Part shown: piece by piece, positions 19,528 to 30,100 of the stretch
How positions within the stretch are numbered: the first letter of the stretch is position 1
Layout of the letters: the number at the start of each line of letters is the position of its first letter
Origin: Candidatus Heimdallarchaeota archaeon
GTDB lineage: Archaea; Asgardarchaeota; Heimdallarchaeia; Heimdallarchaeales; Heimdallarchaeaceae
Direction: 5' to 3'
NCBI GenBank assembly: GCA_021399345.1
Contig: JAAFKI010000051.1
Span: 1 to 64,000, forward strand
Length of the DNA: 64,000 nt
Translations under genes and position numbers: made by a program
Notes under the pieces: model-generated
The model's input: the letters and a program-made list of their open reading frames with translations, nothing else
Databases searched by the model: none
Told to the model about the DNA's origin: nothing

Positions 19528-19835
19528 CTATGTTTAAATTCTACTCCAAATCCACCTTTAGGATATTTCCAGTCAACGCTACCATGAGGACAAATAATGC
19601 GACATGTGGCACACTCAAGACACGCAACATAATCGAAGACAACGGGTCCTTCTGCTTCCTCTTCTTCTGTAAATTTGTAGCAATCTGCTGGGCATCCATA
19701 TACACAATCATAAGTTGTACACTTTGCCTTACAGATTTCTGGATTTATCTCAATATGTGCATAATTTTGATCGGTTGTGATTTTTGTTAAATCTAGTTTT
19801 TCCTCTAGTGTTTTGGGTTTGTTTGATTTGCTCAT
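19524..19835 (-). CDS. fixX: FixX-like ferredoxin of ETF:quinone oxidoreductase
   Basis: KCTTYDCVYGCPADCY and CLECATCRIICPHGSVDWKYPKGGFGV. Confidence 0.92.
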   Translation of the reverse strand: MSKSNKPKTLEEKLDLTKITTDQNYAHIEINPEICKAKCTTYDCVYGCPADCYKFTEEEEAEGPVVFDYVACLECATCRIICPHGSVDWKYPKGGFGVEFKHS

Positions 19836-21127
19836 AATGATCTCACCGCTCCTATTAAAAGTTTAATTAATCCAAATAATTTACCTTTTTTGAAAACATA
19901 TCCTATGGCTGATGTAACTATTCTCTTTCTAGGATATCCGTTATTTCGTAATAGTTTTTCGAACAATCCTGTCAATAAATCAGGAACATAAGTAAACATC
20001 ATTTTATTTTCTAGAAAGTGTGAAGCTCTTTTGAATGTTTTAAGGTCTTTGTAAGCGAAGCTCTCTTTAAGTTTCTTCTTGTATAGTTTGGTTTGTTTTT
20101 TAGTATAATCGTTTGTTTGTAATATTTCTATAGCAGCTTCACCAGCTACTTTGCCTGATTCTAAGGCGAAATTTATCCCTTCAATGTATAATCCTGCATT
20201 CAGAACCATACCAGCTGCATCACCGACGACTAAAACACCATTACCATATAATTTTGGCATGTGCTTGAAACCACCCTCTGGAATGATGTGAGCAGAATAT
20301 TCTATCATTTCAGCATCTTTCAGCAGTTTTTTGACATAAGAATGCTCTTTGAACTCCTCAAAAACTTCAGGTGCTTTCAGCTTTTTCTTAGTTAAAACAT
20401 CCATATTAAGGATGAGCCCAAAAGAAACTGTTTCCTGATTTGTATAGTAGAATCCTCCACCAGGAATACCTTTTGAATACCCTAAAATTTCGTTGTTCAT
20501 ACCTTCGTTATCATCTAAATGAAATCGCTCTTCAATTTTTTTCTTAGGTAATTTATAGGTCTCTTTCATACCAAGAGCAAAATGACGAGGTTTTGGTTTT
20601 TTAGCTAGTTTTGCTTTCTCAACTAGCATGGTATTTGCACCTTCTGCAATAATTACTAGCTTTGCTTTGAGAACTTCCTCACCTGATTTTACACCAACAA
20701 TTTGTTTATCATTCCACACTAAGTCTTCTACCATTGTATCTGGTAATATCATAGCTCCAGCTTCTTCTGCTTTGTCTGCTAACCATCGGTCAAACTTAGG
20801 TCTTATAACTGTCACACCATTGTATGGAACTTGATTGAAATTCCTTAGATCTGCATCAATTGTAACACTTTTAGACTCAGAAAGTAGAGTTATTTTTTTG
20901 GTTGTAAGATATCTTTCAAATGAATTCTCATCCTCCCAGTAATTTGGGACTAATTCATTCAGAATGGGACCATATAAAGCTGCACCACTAACATTTTTTG
21001 CACCAGAATATTGTCCTCTTTCTAAAACAACAGTTTCGATACCAGCTTTAGCAAGTGTTAAAGCTGCTGAAATACCAGCAGGTCCAGCACCAACAATAGC
21101 CACATCAAAATCAAATTCTTCTGACAT
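19832..21127 (-). CDS. fixC: FixC-like ETF-quinone oxidoreductase flavoprotein
   Basis: VAIVGAGPAGISAALTLAKAGIETVVLERG, VVGDAAGMVLNAGLYIEGINFALESG. Confidence 0.92.
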   Translation of the reverse strand: MSEEFDFDVAIVGAGPAGISAALTLAKAGIETVVLERGQYSGAKNVSGAALYGPILNELVPNYWEDENSFERYLTTKKITLLSESKSVTIDADLRNFNQVPYNGVTVIRPKFDRWLADKAEEAGAMILPDTMVEDLVWNDKQIVGVKSGEEVLKAKLVIIAEGANTMLVEKAKLAKKPKPRHFALGMKETYKLPKKKIEERFHLDDNEGMNNEILGYSKGIPGGGFYYTNQETVSFGLILNMDVLTKKKLKAPEVFEEFKEHSYVKKLLKDAEMIEYSAHIIPEGGFKHMPKLYGNGVLVVGDAAGMVLNAGLYIEGINFALESGKVAGEAAIEILQTNDYTKKQTKLYKKKLKESFAYKDLKTFKRASHFLENKMMFTYVPDLLTGLFEKLLRNNGYPRKRIVTSAIGYVFKKGKLFGLIKLLIGAVRSL

Positions 21128-21182
21128 TATAATTTGATTTCTAAGTATTTATTTATAAACTCTGTTACTTGTCAAATTCGTA

Positions 21183-21881
21183 TTATTCAGACGAGTTTAA
21201 GCCATATCCCCAATTTCCATTTTCATCATAATTGAAGGATTTGAACATACCACAAGCATTCCAAATATCATCAAACCAAGTTTGAATTAAACGGGGAACA
21301 TCCTCTGTTTTTGCATAATCTTCAATGTAAATCTCATCTAGTTTTATTACATCTTCTTGTATAGGTGTTGGAATGGCTCCCAGTATTTCTTTATTCAATT
21401 TCATTAAATATCCTTCAACACCAATAAGAGAAAGATACATACTAAAAGGAGGTTTGACATTTATTCGTTTGAAAACTTCTACATAATCTGGAATTGCTGT
21501 AATTACTTCCTTCTCAAAATCTATACTAGGGATTTCTTTTTTCTCAACAATTGGTTTGAGTAGACTCCCTTCTACAGCTTCTATAATCCCTCTTCGATAT
21601 AAATGAGCATAAGATCTTGCTCCTCCTGATAAATCAGTGGTATATGTAAGAAAACCATCGAATGTGTGGCTCATTTCCATCCCTATATATCTGATAGGTT
21701 TCAGATACTTTGGATTTCGCGAGATAATTTCAATATTGTAGTTTTTATCGATAGTTGAAGATTCTTCGGCGATAAGATGTAATACTATCTTTGCTGTTTC
21801 AGGAATTTTAATAGGAGCTCTATTGTTTTTCAGTTCATTTATTCGTTCATTTCTGAAAAAGCCTTTCACGATAATAACCAC
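21183..21881 (-). CDS. Hypothetical protein resembling the region C-terminal to AlbA_2 domains, without the AlbA_2 domain (GTG start)
   Basis: FFRNERINELKNNRAPIKIPETAKIVLHLIAEES resembles RFRxERI...VPLPxGxxLVLHLVP from AlbA_2 proteins (from memory). Confidence 0.55.
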   Translation of the reverse strand: MVIIVKGFFRNERINELKNNRAPIKIPETAKIVLHLIAEESSTIDKNYNIEIISRNPKYLKPIRYIGMEMSHTFDGFLTYTTDLSGGARSYAHLYRRGIIEAVEGSLLKPIVEKKEIPSIDFEKEVITAIPDYVEVFKRINVKPPFSMYLSLIGVEGYLMKLNKEILGAIPTPIQEDVIKLDEIYIEDYAKTEDVPRLIQTWFDDIWNACGMFKSFNYDENGNWGYGLNSSE

Positions 21882-21921
21882 CCGATTTTTTATTTAAAGT
21901 TTGTTTAAAAAGAAAAAAGGA

Positions 21922-22890
21922 TTATCCTTGAAGCTTTTGCTTAAGGATTGGAAGGATTACATGAAGATCTCCAATAATACCATAATCAGCAAAGTTAAAG
22001 ATTGCAGCTCCTTCATCAGTGTTTATAGCTATCAGAGTTTTTGCTTTGATTCCACTCACGTGTTGTGGGGCTCCACTTATGCCTGCAGCAATATAAAGGT
22101 CTGGTGAAACTGATTGTCCTGTTTGTCCAATCTCATATGTTTCTTCAATCCAATGAACATCTGTACACGCTCGAGTAGCTTCTATTTCACCACCCAAAAT
22201 ATCAGCAAGTTCTCTAATAATTTGGAATTGTTCTTTTCCACCAACTCCTCTTCCACCTGCAACTATAATTTTTGCGTCTTTCAAATTAACAGTTCTTTCA
22301 GCTTTCTTGATTTCTATATGTTTTACAAGCATATCTTCTTCACTAAAAGTAACATCAAAAGATTCAACATTTGGTGAACCGCCATCTGGATTTTCATTCA
22401 CAAAGAATGCGCCTGCTCTAGAAGTTGCGAACTTAATAGCACCTTCAATTCTAGTCACTTTCATTGCTTGATCATCTCTAACTGGTGTATGGAAGTGTAG
22501 ATCATCACCAACTATTGAAATATCATTGATTCGTTGAGCACATGAAACTCCATGATGAACTGCAAGTCTTGGAATTAAATCCTCTCCATATACTGTTCCT
22601 GCAGCAATAACTAACTTAGGTTCAGTTTTTTCAATAACCTCTAGCATTGCTTTAACATAAGGTCTACTGAGATAGACTTCTAGTTCAGGAGCTTTTACAG
22701 ATACAACTCTTGAAGCACCATGCTTTCCAAGTTCAGTTATCCATTCATCTTTAATCTGATGACCGAATAAAGCAACTATAATTTCACTGATTCCAGAAAT
22801 CTCTGTTAATTTGTTTAAGACTCCAAGAGTGTTTTCCTCGATAATATCTTCTCTAATTTGACCAAAAACTAATGTTTTCACCATAATCAC
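21922..22890 (-). CDS. etfA: Electron transfer flavoprotein alpha subunit
   Basis: VAGGRGVGGKEQFQIIRELADILGGEIEATRACTDVHWI; YIAAGISGAPQHVSGI; AINTDEGAAIFNFADYGIIGD. Confidence 0.93.
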   Translation of the reverse strand: MIMVKTLVFGQIREDIIEENTLGVLNKLTEISGISEIIVALFGHQIKDEWITELGKHGASRVVSVKAPELEVYLSRPYVKAMLEVIEKTEPKLVIAAGTVYGEDLIPRLAVHHGVSCAQRINDISIVGDDLHFHTPVRDDQAMKVTRIEGAIKFATSRAGAFFVNENPDGGSPNVESFDVTFSEEDMLVKHIEIKKAERTVNLKDAKIIVAGGRGVGGKEQFQIIRELADILGGEIEATRACTDVHWIEETYEIGQTGQSVSPDLYIAAGISGAPQHVSGIKAKTLIAINTDEGAAIFNFADYGIIGDLHVILPILKQKLQG

Positions 22891-23699
22891 GCTCCTAGTT
22901 TTACCTCATCTTCTTTCAGTTTCGCTAGAAGATTTTCAACTTTTTCCTCAGGTTCACCTTCTTTGATTATGTAACTTTCTTTCTCAATAACAATATTAGA
23001 GAATGAAACTTCAATTAAAGAAGCTGCTTCTTTTCCAACAACACTTGAACTAAGCCCTAAATCAGCAGCAGTCCATTTTGGAATTTCTGCTCTTTTAGCT
23101 GTTAGAATTCCTCTCATGGATGTATATCTTGGAGTAAAATATTGACTATCACTGCAACTAATCACTCCTTTATTAGGCATAGCGACAATCTTTCTACCAC
23201 CTTCTAGAACATGTCCAACTTTATAACCTGAGTCTATAACTTCAATTTCTTCAGCATAGAGAACACTTGGTAAACCAAGTTTCTCAGATAACATAGCTCC
23301 AATTGCATAGGAACCAGTTGATTGTTCTTCAACTCCTAGAAAGACTAAATCAAATTCTCCTATTTTTCCTAAAGCTTCAACATATACTTTAGCTAACAGA
23401 AGAGGGTCATCTGTGTAGATGGTTTCATCTGCTATCTCAATAGCATCAGTACAACCCATTGCTATTGCTTCTCTCAAAGCTTTGTTGGGTTTTAAACCTC
23501 TCACACACACAGCTGTAACTTCTGCTCCAAGCTGATCTTTAAGCTTTAGAGCTCCTTCCAGAGCGTTTTTACTTGAAGGGTTAATGACTAAATCATCTTC
23601 ACTAACGCGTGTGGAATCAAAATAATCCACTCCTTGAAGCTTGACCTGTGTGCTTACTATTTGTTCTATAAACACAATAATCTTCATAATATTCAACAA
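22887..23699 (-). CDS. etfB: Electron transfer flavoprotein beta subunit
   Basis: NPSSKNALEGALKLKDQLGAEVTAVCVRG; downstream overlap with etfA. Confidence 0.93.
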   Translation of the reverse strand: MLNIMKIIVFIEQIVSTQVKLQGVDYFDSTRVSEDDLVINPSSKNALEGALKLKDQLGAEVTAVCVRGLKPNKALREAIAMGCTDAIEIADETIYTDDPLLLAKVYVEALGKIGEFDLVFLGVEEQSTGSYAIGAMLSEKLGLPSVLYAEEIEVIDSGYKVGHVLEGGRKIVAMPNKGVISCSDSQYFTPRYTSMRGILTAKRAEIPKWTAADLGLSSSVVGKEAASLIEVSFSNIVIEKESYIIKEGEPEEKVENLLAKLKEDEVKLGA

Positions 23700-23820
23700 A
23701 ACTGAATAAAGATGTTAAATAAATATTACTACATATCAAATATTCGTAGATGGGGAAAAAAGATTTATTTCAAAGAGAAAATCTTAAGAAAATGTAAAAC
23801 CTCAATAAATTTGAGATATC

Positions 23821-24879
23821 ATGACTATTGACAGAAAAAAAGTCATCGAAACCCAAATCGAACTAAGCAATCTAATAGGATGCCCTGGGCATGAAGTTGA
23901 GGTAACTGACTACATTCTAGTAAAACTGGAAAAATTAGCTGTAGATAAAGCCTGGATTGATCCTCTAGGAAATGTATTAGCAATCAAAGAAGGTTCTGAC
24001 CCCAACGGATTAAGAATAATGCTTGATGCGCATGTTGATGAAGTAGGATTTATGATTTCACATATTGATGATTTTGGCTTTATCACTATTGAAACGCTTG
24101 GGGGAATTGACAAACGCTTGATGTTGGGAGCTTTAATTCAATTTCACACTACAGAAAGAAAAAGAATTATCGGTGTTGTAGGGACATCTCCACCTCACAT
24201 AACCAGACAAGAAGATAGAGAAAAAGTTCCACCCATAAATGAAATGTTTGTGGATATAGGGTGTAAATCATATCAAGAAGTAATAGATATGGATTTAGAT
24301 ATTGGTTCAGTAGGAACATTCTACACTGAATGTAAACAGCTTAATGACAATATCCTATTAGGAAAAGCATTTGATGATCGTACAGCATGTAATGTTTTGT
24401 TACAAGTACTTGAACAGCTAAAGGATATTGAAATCCCAAATACACTTTTGATTACTTTTGCAGTGCAAGAAGAAGTTGGAGGTAGGGGAGCTACAGTAGC
24501 AGGTTTTACTTTGGATCCAAGTATTGCTTTAGCTCTTGAGAACACTATTGCTAGCGATGTTCCTGGTGTTCCTCCAGCAAAAATGATCACAAAACTAGGA
24601 AGTGGACCTGCTGTAACAGCAGCAGATAGATCATTAATTGTACCAAAGAAGATTCTTGATAGAATCAAAACTGCCGCAGACATGGATGGAATTACATGGC
24701 AATATAAGAAACCAGTATATGGCGGAACAGATGCGGGTAGAATCTCTTTAACAAGATCTGGTGTTCCTTCTGGTGTAGTTTCTGTCCCATGTAGATACAT
24801 TCATGCTAATGCAGGTTTACTTCAGATTGATGATATAGTAGATACAATAAAACTTGTTATAAACTTTTGTAAGATTTAA
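23821..24879 (+). CDS. M42 family metallopeptidase (aminopeptidase)
   Basis: LDAHVDEVGFMI, KAFDDRTACNV, AVQEEVGGRGA. Confidence 0.93.
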   Translation: MTIDRKKVIETQIELSNLIGCPGHEVEVTDYILVKLEKLAVDKAWIDPLGNVLAIKEGSDPNGLRIMLDAHVDEVGFMISHIDDFGFITIETLGGIDKRLMLGALIQFHTTERKRIIGVVGTSPPHITRQEDREKVPPINEMFVDIGCKSYQEVIDMDLDIGSVGTFYTECKQLNDNILLGKAFDDRTACNVLLQVLEQLKDIEIPNTLLITFAVQEEVGGRGATVAGFTLDPSIALALENTIASDVPGVPPAKMITKLGSGPAVTAADRSLIVPKKILDRIKTAADMDGITWQYKKPVYGGTDAGRISLTRSGVPSGVVSVPCRYIHANAGLLQIDDIVDTIKLVINFCKI

Positions 24880-26432
24880 TCTTTCTTCTTAAACGGATCT
24901 GGCCCTCTGAACCAAGAGAATGCTGTAGCAAAGAGCATGAAAACTGCAAACACTGCAAAAAGAACTTTCATTGCAGGTACATAATTAGCAACATCAGCTA
25001 AGTCTCCACCATTTCTTCTTTGGAAATAATTTTGACTATATACGAAAACAGCTGTTGCCAAAGCAGTTCCTAAACTAAACCCAACATTAGTAGATAAGCT
25101 GAGAAGACCATTCGCAACTCCTAGTTTATTTTCTGGAGATGATGACATTACAGAAGTATTATTAGGCGCAATAAAGGCTCCTAGTGCAATACCAATAATA
25201 ATTGCTATAATCACAAGAATCCAGTTCTTTACATCAGCTCTTACAAAAACCGCTCCGAACACTAGAGAAAGGGTCATAGTACCAATTCCAAGTGTGGTAA
25301 TATATTTTGCATCAATTTTACCAGATAAATATCCAGAAATAACAGCTGTTGCTGCCATAGCTATTGGCGTTCCTAAGATTATTAATCCTGTTTTTATCTG
25401 AGACAAACCTAGAATATCTTGAACAAATAATGGCAGCTGAAAGATGATAACACACAACCCTAGATAAGCAAATACAGCTGAAAAAATACCTATCGAGAAT
25501 CTTCTATTCTTAAACATAGATAGATCCACCAAAGGATTATCCGTTTTCTTTTCCCATAAAATAAATGCTATAAAAAGTAATATGCTCATTCCTAAACATA
25601 TTCCACTCCACGTTGCAGTATAACTACCAAAAAGACTCACTTCGTCAAAAATGCTTGCAAAGATACTGAAACTAAAAACCATTAAAAAGAGAGAGAATGC
25701 TAAAAATGTAGAACCTGGAATATCTGATTTTCTTCTTGTTTCTTCAATTGGAGGTGTTTTAGGGATAATTACTTGAACCCAGAATAATCCTATTAGCCCT
25801 ATAGGAACATTAATCAAAAATATCCATCCCCAGCGAAGATAAACGGTGATAACACCTCCCAAAATTGGTCCTATAGATAGAGCTAATGCAATAATTAAGG
25901 AATTCAAACCAATTGCTAACCCTCTGTTCTGTTTTGTTGTAAATCTAGTAATTATGGCCATACCATTAGCTACTAAACCAGTAGCTCCTATTCCTTGCAA
26001 CACTCTGAAAATAACCAGAGCAAGGAGCGTTTTAGCAAAAAAACAGAGAAGAGAAGCTAAAGAAAATATAACCATTCCTATTTGAAAAACCAGTTTATTG
26101 GAAAACCTGTCACCTAAATCTCCTGCAATAGTTGTAAAAGCTATCATGGTTAATAGATAGCTTAAGATAATCCACTGGACTGCGTTCTGTGAAACTCCTA
26201 GACTATCTCTAATAGTTTTCAAGCCTATAAATACAATTGTTCCATCAAGTGACGCAAGAAATGCTCCTAAACCAGTAGCTGAAACTAGAACCCAGATTTT
26301 AATTGGAGACTTAGATTCCTTATTATTCTCTGTAGAAATAACATTCATTAAGAACAAATTTTTGTTTTCACACTTTATTAAAAAACTTTTGCAATAGGTC
26401 GATGAAAAAACTAATTTAATGTAAATCTTCAA
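24876..26432 (-). CDS. MFS transporter, DHA2/EmrB-QacA type; start probably internal
   Basis: FLASLDGTIVFIGLKTI, GDLGDRFSNKLVFQIGM, ~14 TM. Confidence 0.88.
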   Translation of the reverse strand: MKIYIKLVFSSTYCKSFLIKCENKNLFLMNVISTENNKESKSPIKIWVLVSATGLGAFLASLDGTIVFIGLKTIRDSLGVSQNAVQWIILSYLLTMIAFTTIAGDLGDRFSNKLVFQIGMVIFSLASLLCFFAKTLLALVIFRVLQGIGATGLVANGMAIITRFTTKQNRGLAIGLNSLIIALALSIGPILGGVITVYLRWGWIFLINVPIGLIGLFWVQVIIPKTPPIEETRRKSDIPGSTFLAFSLFLMVFSFSIFASIFDEVSLFGSYTATWSGICLGMSILLFIAFILWEKKTDNPLVDLSMFKNRRFSIGIFSAVFAYLGLCVIIFQLPLFVQDILGLSQIKTGLIILGTPIAMAATAVISGYLSGKIDAKYITTLGIGTMTLSLVFGAVFVRADVKNWILVIIAIIIGIALGAFIAPNNTSVMSSSPENKLGVANGLLSLSTNVGFSLGTALATAVFVYSQNYFQRRNGGDLADVANYVPAMKVLFAVFAVFMLFATAFSWFRGPDPFKKKD

Positions 26433-26982
26433 ATTCTTTGGCTAGGATGTCCATTATATAGACATCATGATATCTTCCTTGAAGAAAATGTGCTTCTCTT
26501 TTCAAACCTACTTCTTTAAAGCCAATCTTCTCGTAAACATGGATTGCTTTTTTATTATAATCCATTACCATCAATTCTAGTCTGTGAAAATTCAATATCA
26601 TAAAACCAACTTTAAGCAAGCTAATCATTGCGTCTGTGCCATAACCTTTGTCATGATTTTTTGGATCGTGAATTGAAATACCAATAACAGCTGATCTATT
26701 TATTTGCAGAAAATCTCCGATACCACATGTACCTAAGAATTCTTTAGTTTCTAGTGTTTCTATGGCAAAATTATAACCTTTTCCTGATTTAGCTATATCA
26801 TGAGAGTATTGAATGAATTCTTCTTCCATCATGGAAGACATTGGAATAACTGTTCCTAATCCAACACGTGATTCATAAGTATTCCAGTGTTTCATAATAT
26901 CCTCTAAATCACTTTTTTCTAGAGGTCTTAATCTAACTTTTTCTCCTTCAAAAGGTGATTTTGTTTGATAAATGTCTGGCAT
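26416..26982 (-). CDS. GNAT acetyltransferase (RimJ/RimL type)
   Basis: VRLRPLEKSDLEDI, KGYGTDAMISLLKVGFMILNFHRLELMV, AIHVYEKIGFKEVG. Confidence 0.88.
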   Translation of the reverse strand: MPDIYQTKSPFEGEKVRLRPLEKSDLEDIMKHWNTYESRVGLGTVIPMSSMMEEEFIQYSHDIAKSGKGYNFAIETLETKEFLGTCGIGDFLQINRSAVIGISIHDPKNHDKGYGTDAMISLLKVGFMILNFHRLELMVMDYNKKAIHVYEKIGFKEVGLKREAHFLQGRYHDVYIMDILAKEFEDLH

Positions 26983-27129
26983 AAGTTTTGTTCAACATAA
27001 GATTTTAAGAATGTTTAGTTAACATATTACTAATAGAAAGAGGTCAATCTTCTTTTATGTAAAAAGTCATTTATATATCTGAATTAGACTAGACCATCTA
27101 AAATTTACAATCCAAAGAAAGGGATAATC

Positions 27130-30100
27130 ATGAGCTATATTAACAATTTAATGCAAAAAACCTTCAAAAGGAGATTAGGAAAGAACATAGGAACTTTGGT
27201 AGCTATAGCTCTTGGTGTATCTCTAATGGTGGGAGTGCAGATTACAATTACTAGTTTTACTGCAACAGCTGTAGACTTCTTTACAGATGCTATAGGAGAA
27301 AATGATATAATAATCAGTGGATTTGGTTTACCAATTACTGATTACGAATCAATCATTGATACAATTGATAATTCTGGTATTGATTATGCTGCTATTAATG
27401 CTAGAATAACGCAAGATGTAGCCGTTTATAATCTTGTATCAGGTGATTTAGAGAAGGGTGTAAGTCTTACGGGTGTTGAATTAAATGAGGATCCAGTATT
27501 TGGTAAGTTTTATGATGAAAATGGCACGGAAATTAGAAGGCTTGATTTAATAAAACACTTTTCAAATGAATCACATGTTTTACTAGGTCCTGATCTGAAG
27601 GACGATTTGAACATTACAGTTGGGTCGAATATCAAAATAAGAATAGGAGAGTTTGATCCTATTGGACTTAAATTTGATTACAAAACTTATGATATGCAAG
27701 TAGCAGGTTTTCTCAACGATGAGGGGAAGGGGAAAGAATTAGGTGGGAGAGTAATTTGGACAAGTATCGATAATATTAGATCTATAGTAGGCTTTGCACC
27801 CAATCAGATTACAGAATTAAATATTGCATTAAGTTCTAATCACGATGAAAATCCAATTGATAATGATTATGCAATATATATAGAGGAACAATTGAAATTG
27901 ATTCTTGATGCAGAAAATAATGGCTTGATAATAATAGCCTTTAGAGCTTTACTTCTAGAAATAACAGATGAAGTTTTAGCTGATGTTCTACTAGCTTTCA
28001 ATCTTTTTGGAGCATTAATAATATTTTCAGGAATTTTACTCCTGGTAAATATTCAACTTATACAAGTAGAGGATAGAATCCAACAACTGGGAATCTTAAG
28101 AGCAGTTGGAGCTAGACGGAGAGAGATTGTAAGATTATTTATGGTAGAATCAACACTTTTTGGTTTGATTGGTTCTCTTTTAGGAGTTGGGGGAGGATAC
28201 GGAATGTCAATTTTCTTAGTAAATCGCATAGGTAAAACATTCTTTGATGGAGCAATTGGTTTAAGGCCCACAGTAACAATAGGAGCTGTTGTCTATTCGA
28301 TTGTCCTTGGACTAATTCTAGCTGTAGGTGCAGGTGTATTTCCTGCTATAAGAGCAGCTAGAATAGATGTAATAGAGGTAATTAGAGGAATAAAGAAAGT
28401 AGGTAGAAAGAGAACAGGAAAAATTACTCTAGGGCTTGGATTAGCTTCTCTTCTAGGTGGAATTGGTATCCTTGGAGCTCAGCTTGTTAGTTATGATTCA
28501 TTTTTCACAAAAGCTGGATGGGACACTGCGATAGAACAATGGATGTTTATGGGGGCAATTGCTGCTGTGTTAATGGGTGTGAGTTTATTACTCGGATATT
28601 TATTTTCGAAGAAATTTTTAGGGAATGGTATAGGTCTTACTTTTATTGGTATAGCAATAGGCATGTTAATATTTAGTGTGCCTCAGCTAAAGGATGTTCG
28701 AGAAAATAGTAAGATTCTAGTAACTCTTGCAGTAGTTCTAGCTTTAGGATCTATTATTTGGGTAGGTGTGAATTTAAAATCAGTAACTAACTTCATCAGA
28801 ACAGTTTTGTATAGAACTCGTCTGAAAAAAGGAGTATCTTTAGTTTCAAGCAAATACATGACCTCTAAAAGTATGAGAAGCACTTTGACTTTTGGGATTT
28901 TTGCTCTTGTTTTAACAATGAATATATTTGCAGCTGTCTACCAAACAACTTATTCATACAATACATTAGAATCTGTTGAGTTTCTAAGTGGAGGAGCAAG
29001 CATATTTATTGAGTTAGACACTCCAATTACCAATGAAACGCTTGTAAACGTTGAACAAGACCTTTATGCAGTAGATGAAGCTATTACTAATGTAAAAGGA
29101 ATTAATTCAACAATTGCGATAATACAAGTAGATGAAGAAATAAGTGAGCTTGAAATCCCTACGGATATTTTACCAACATATGTTCACATGATTTACAATG
29201 ATACCTTTAAGGAAGGGGACGATTATAAATTTGACTTTATGCTTGATTCTTCTATACCTTTCTTCTTCGAAGATTACAAACCAGGAGGTTCTGAAAATTT
29301 TCAAAGAGAATATAGCCATCAAATATGGGATTTCTACTACAACCGAACTAAATTTAGCCGAAATGGAACGGAAATTGATAATGTAAATGGTCTACCTACT
29401 GTCTTAACAACAAGTCCCTTTCTATTACCGGGTAACATATTTAACATTACTAGTTTTATTGGATCCCCTGTTGAAGTGATAGTTTTAGCAAATGTTAGAC
29501 AATATCCTTTCAGTCAAGGCCAGGGTTTGCCTGCAATTCTAATAACACCAGATTTCTATCCGAAACTGATCCCAAACTTTGCACTTTATCCAAAACATAC
29601 AAGATATTTAGTTAGTACTAGTGAGGATTTCAAAAATGGACGAAACACAGAAATAGCAAGTAATATTGAAGAATTTTTCAACGGTAACGATTCTCTGCTT
29701 GTTCAAACTGAAGATTTTGTAGCAGCGTCTTCTTATGATGTTTGGGAAGTCATGTTGGAATTTGTAGATTTCCAAGTAAAAACATTTGATTTCCTACAAT
29801 ACTTTGTAGGATTTGGACTAATTGTTGGAGCTCTTGGAATGATAATCATAGCAGTTAGAAATGTAGCGGAGAGGAGAAGAGAAATTGGTATGATGAGAGC
29901 GATAGGTTACAAGAAGAGACAAATCATTGGTACGATCATGATAGAAATATTCATCCTAGCAATACTAGGTCTAGTCATGGGATTCCTAAATAGCTTGATG
30001 TTAGGGTGGGCTTTTGCTAATATCTATGACTGGAGTTTAGTTCTCCCAGGTTGGAGAATATTGATTTATACGGGGATTATGATTGGAATTGCTATTGTAG

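Larger units (their letters stand above)
16871..19530. mobile_element. Candidate inserted accessory segment bounded by direct repeat of fixX 3' end
   Basis: Same-orientation fixX 3' copies flank two plus-strand ORFs (multi-TM protein and C2H2 array protein) that interrupt an otherwise minus-strand run. Confidence 0.5.

Noticed and set aside
24321-24800. 159 aa minus-strand ORF inside the M42 peptidase
   Set aside because: Fully antisense to a strongly supported CDS; no recognisable motif
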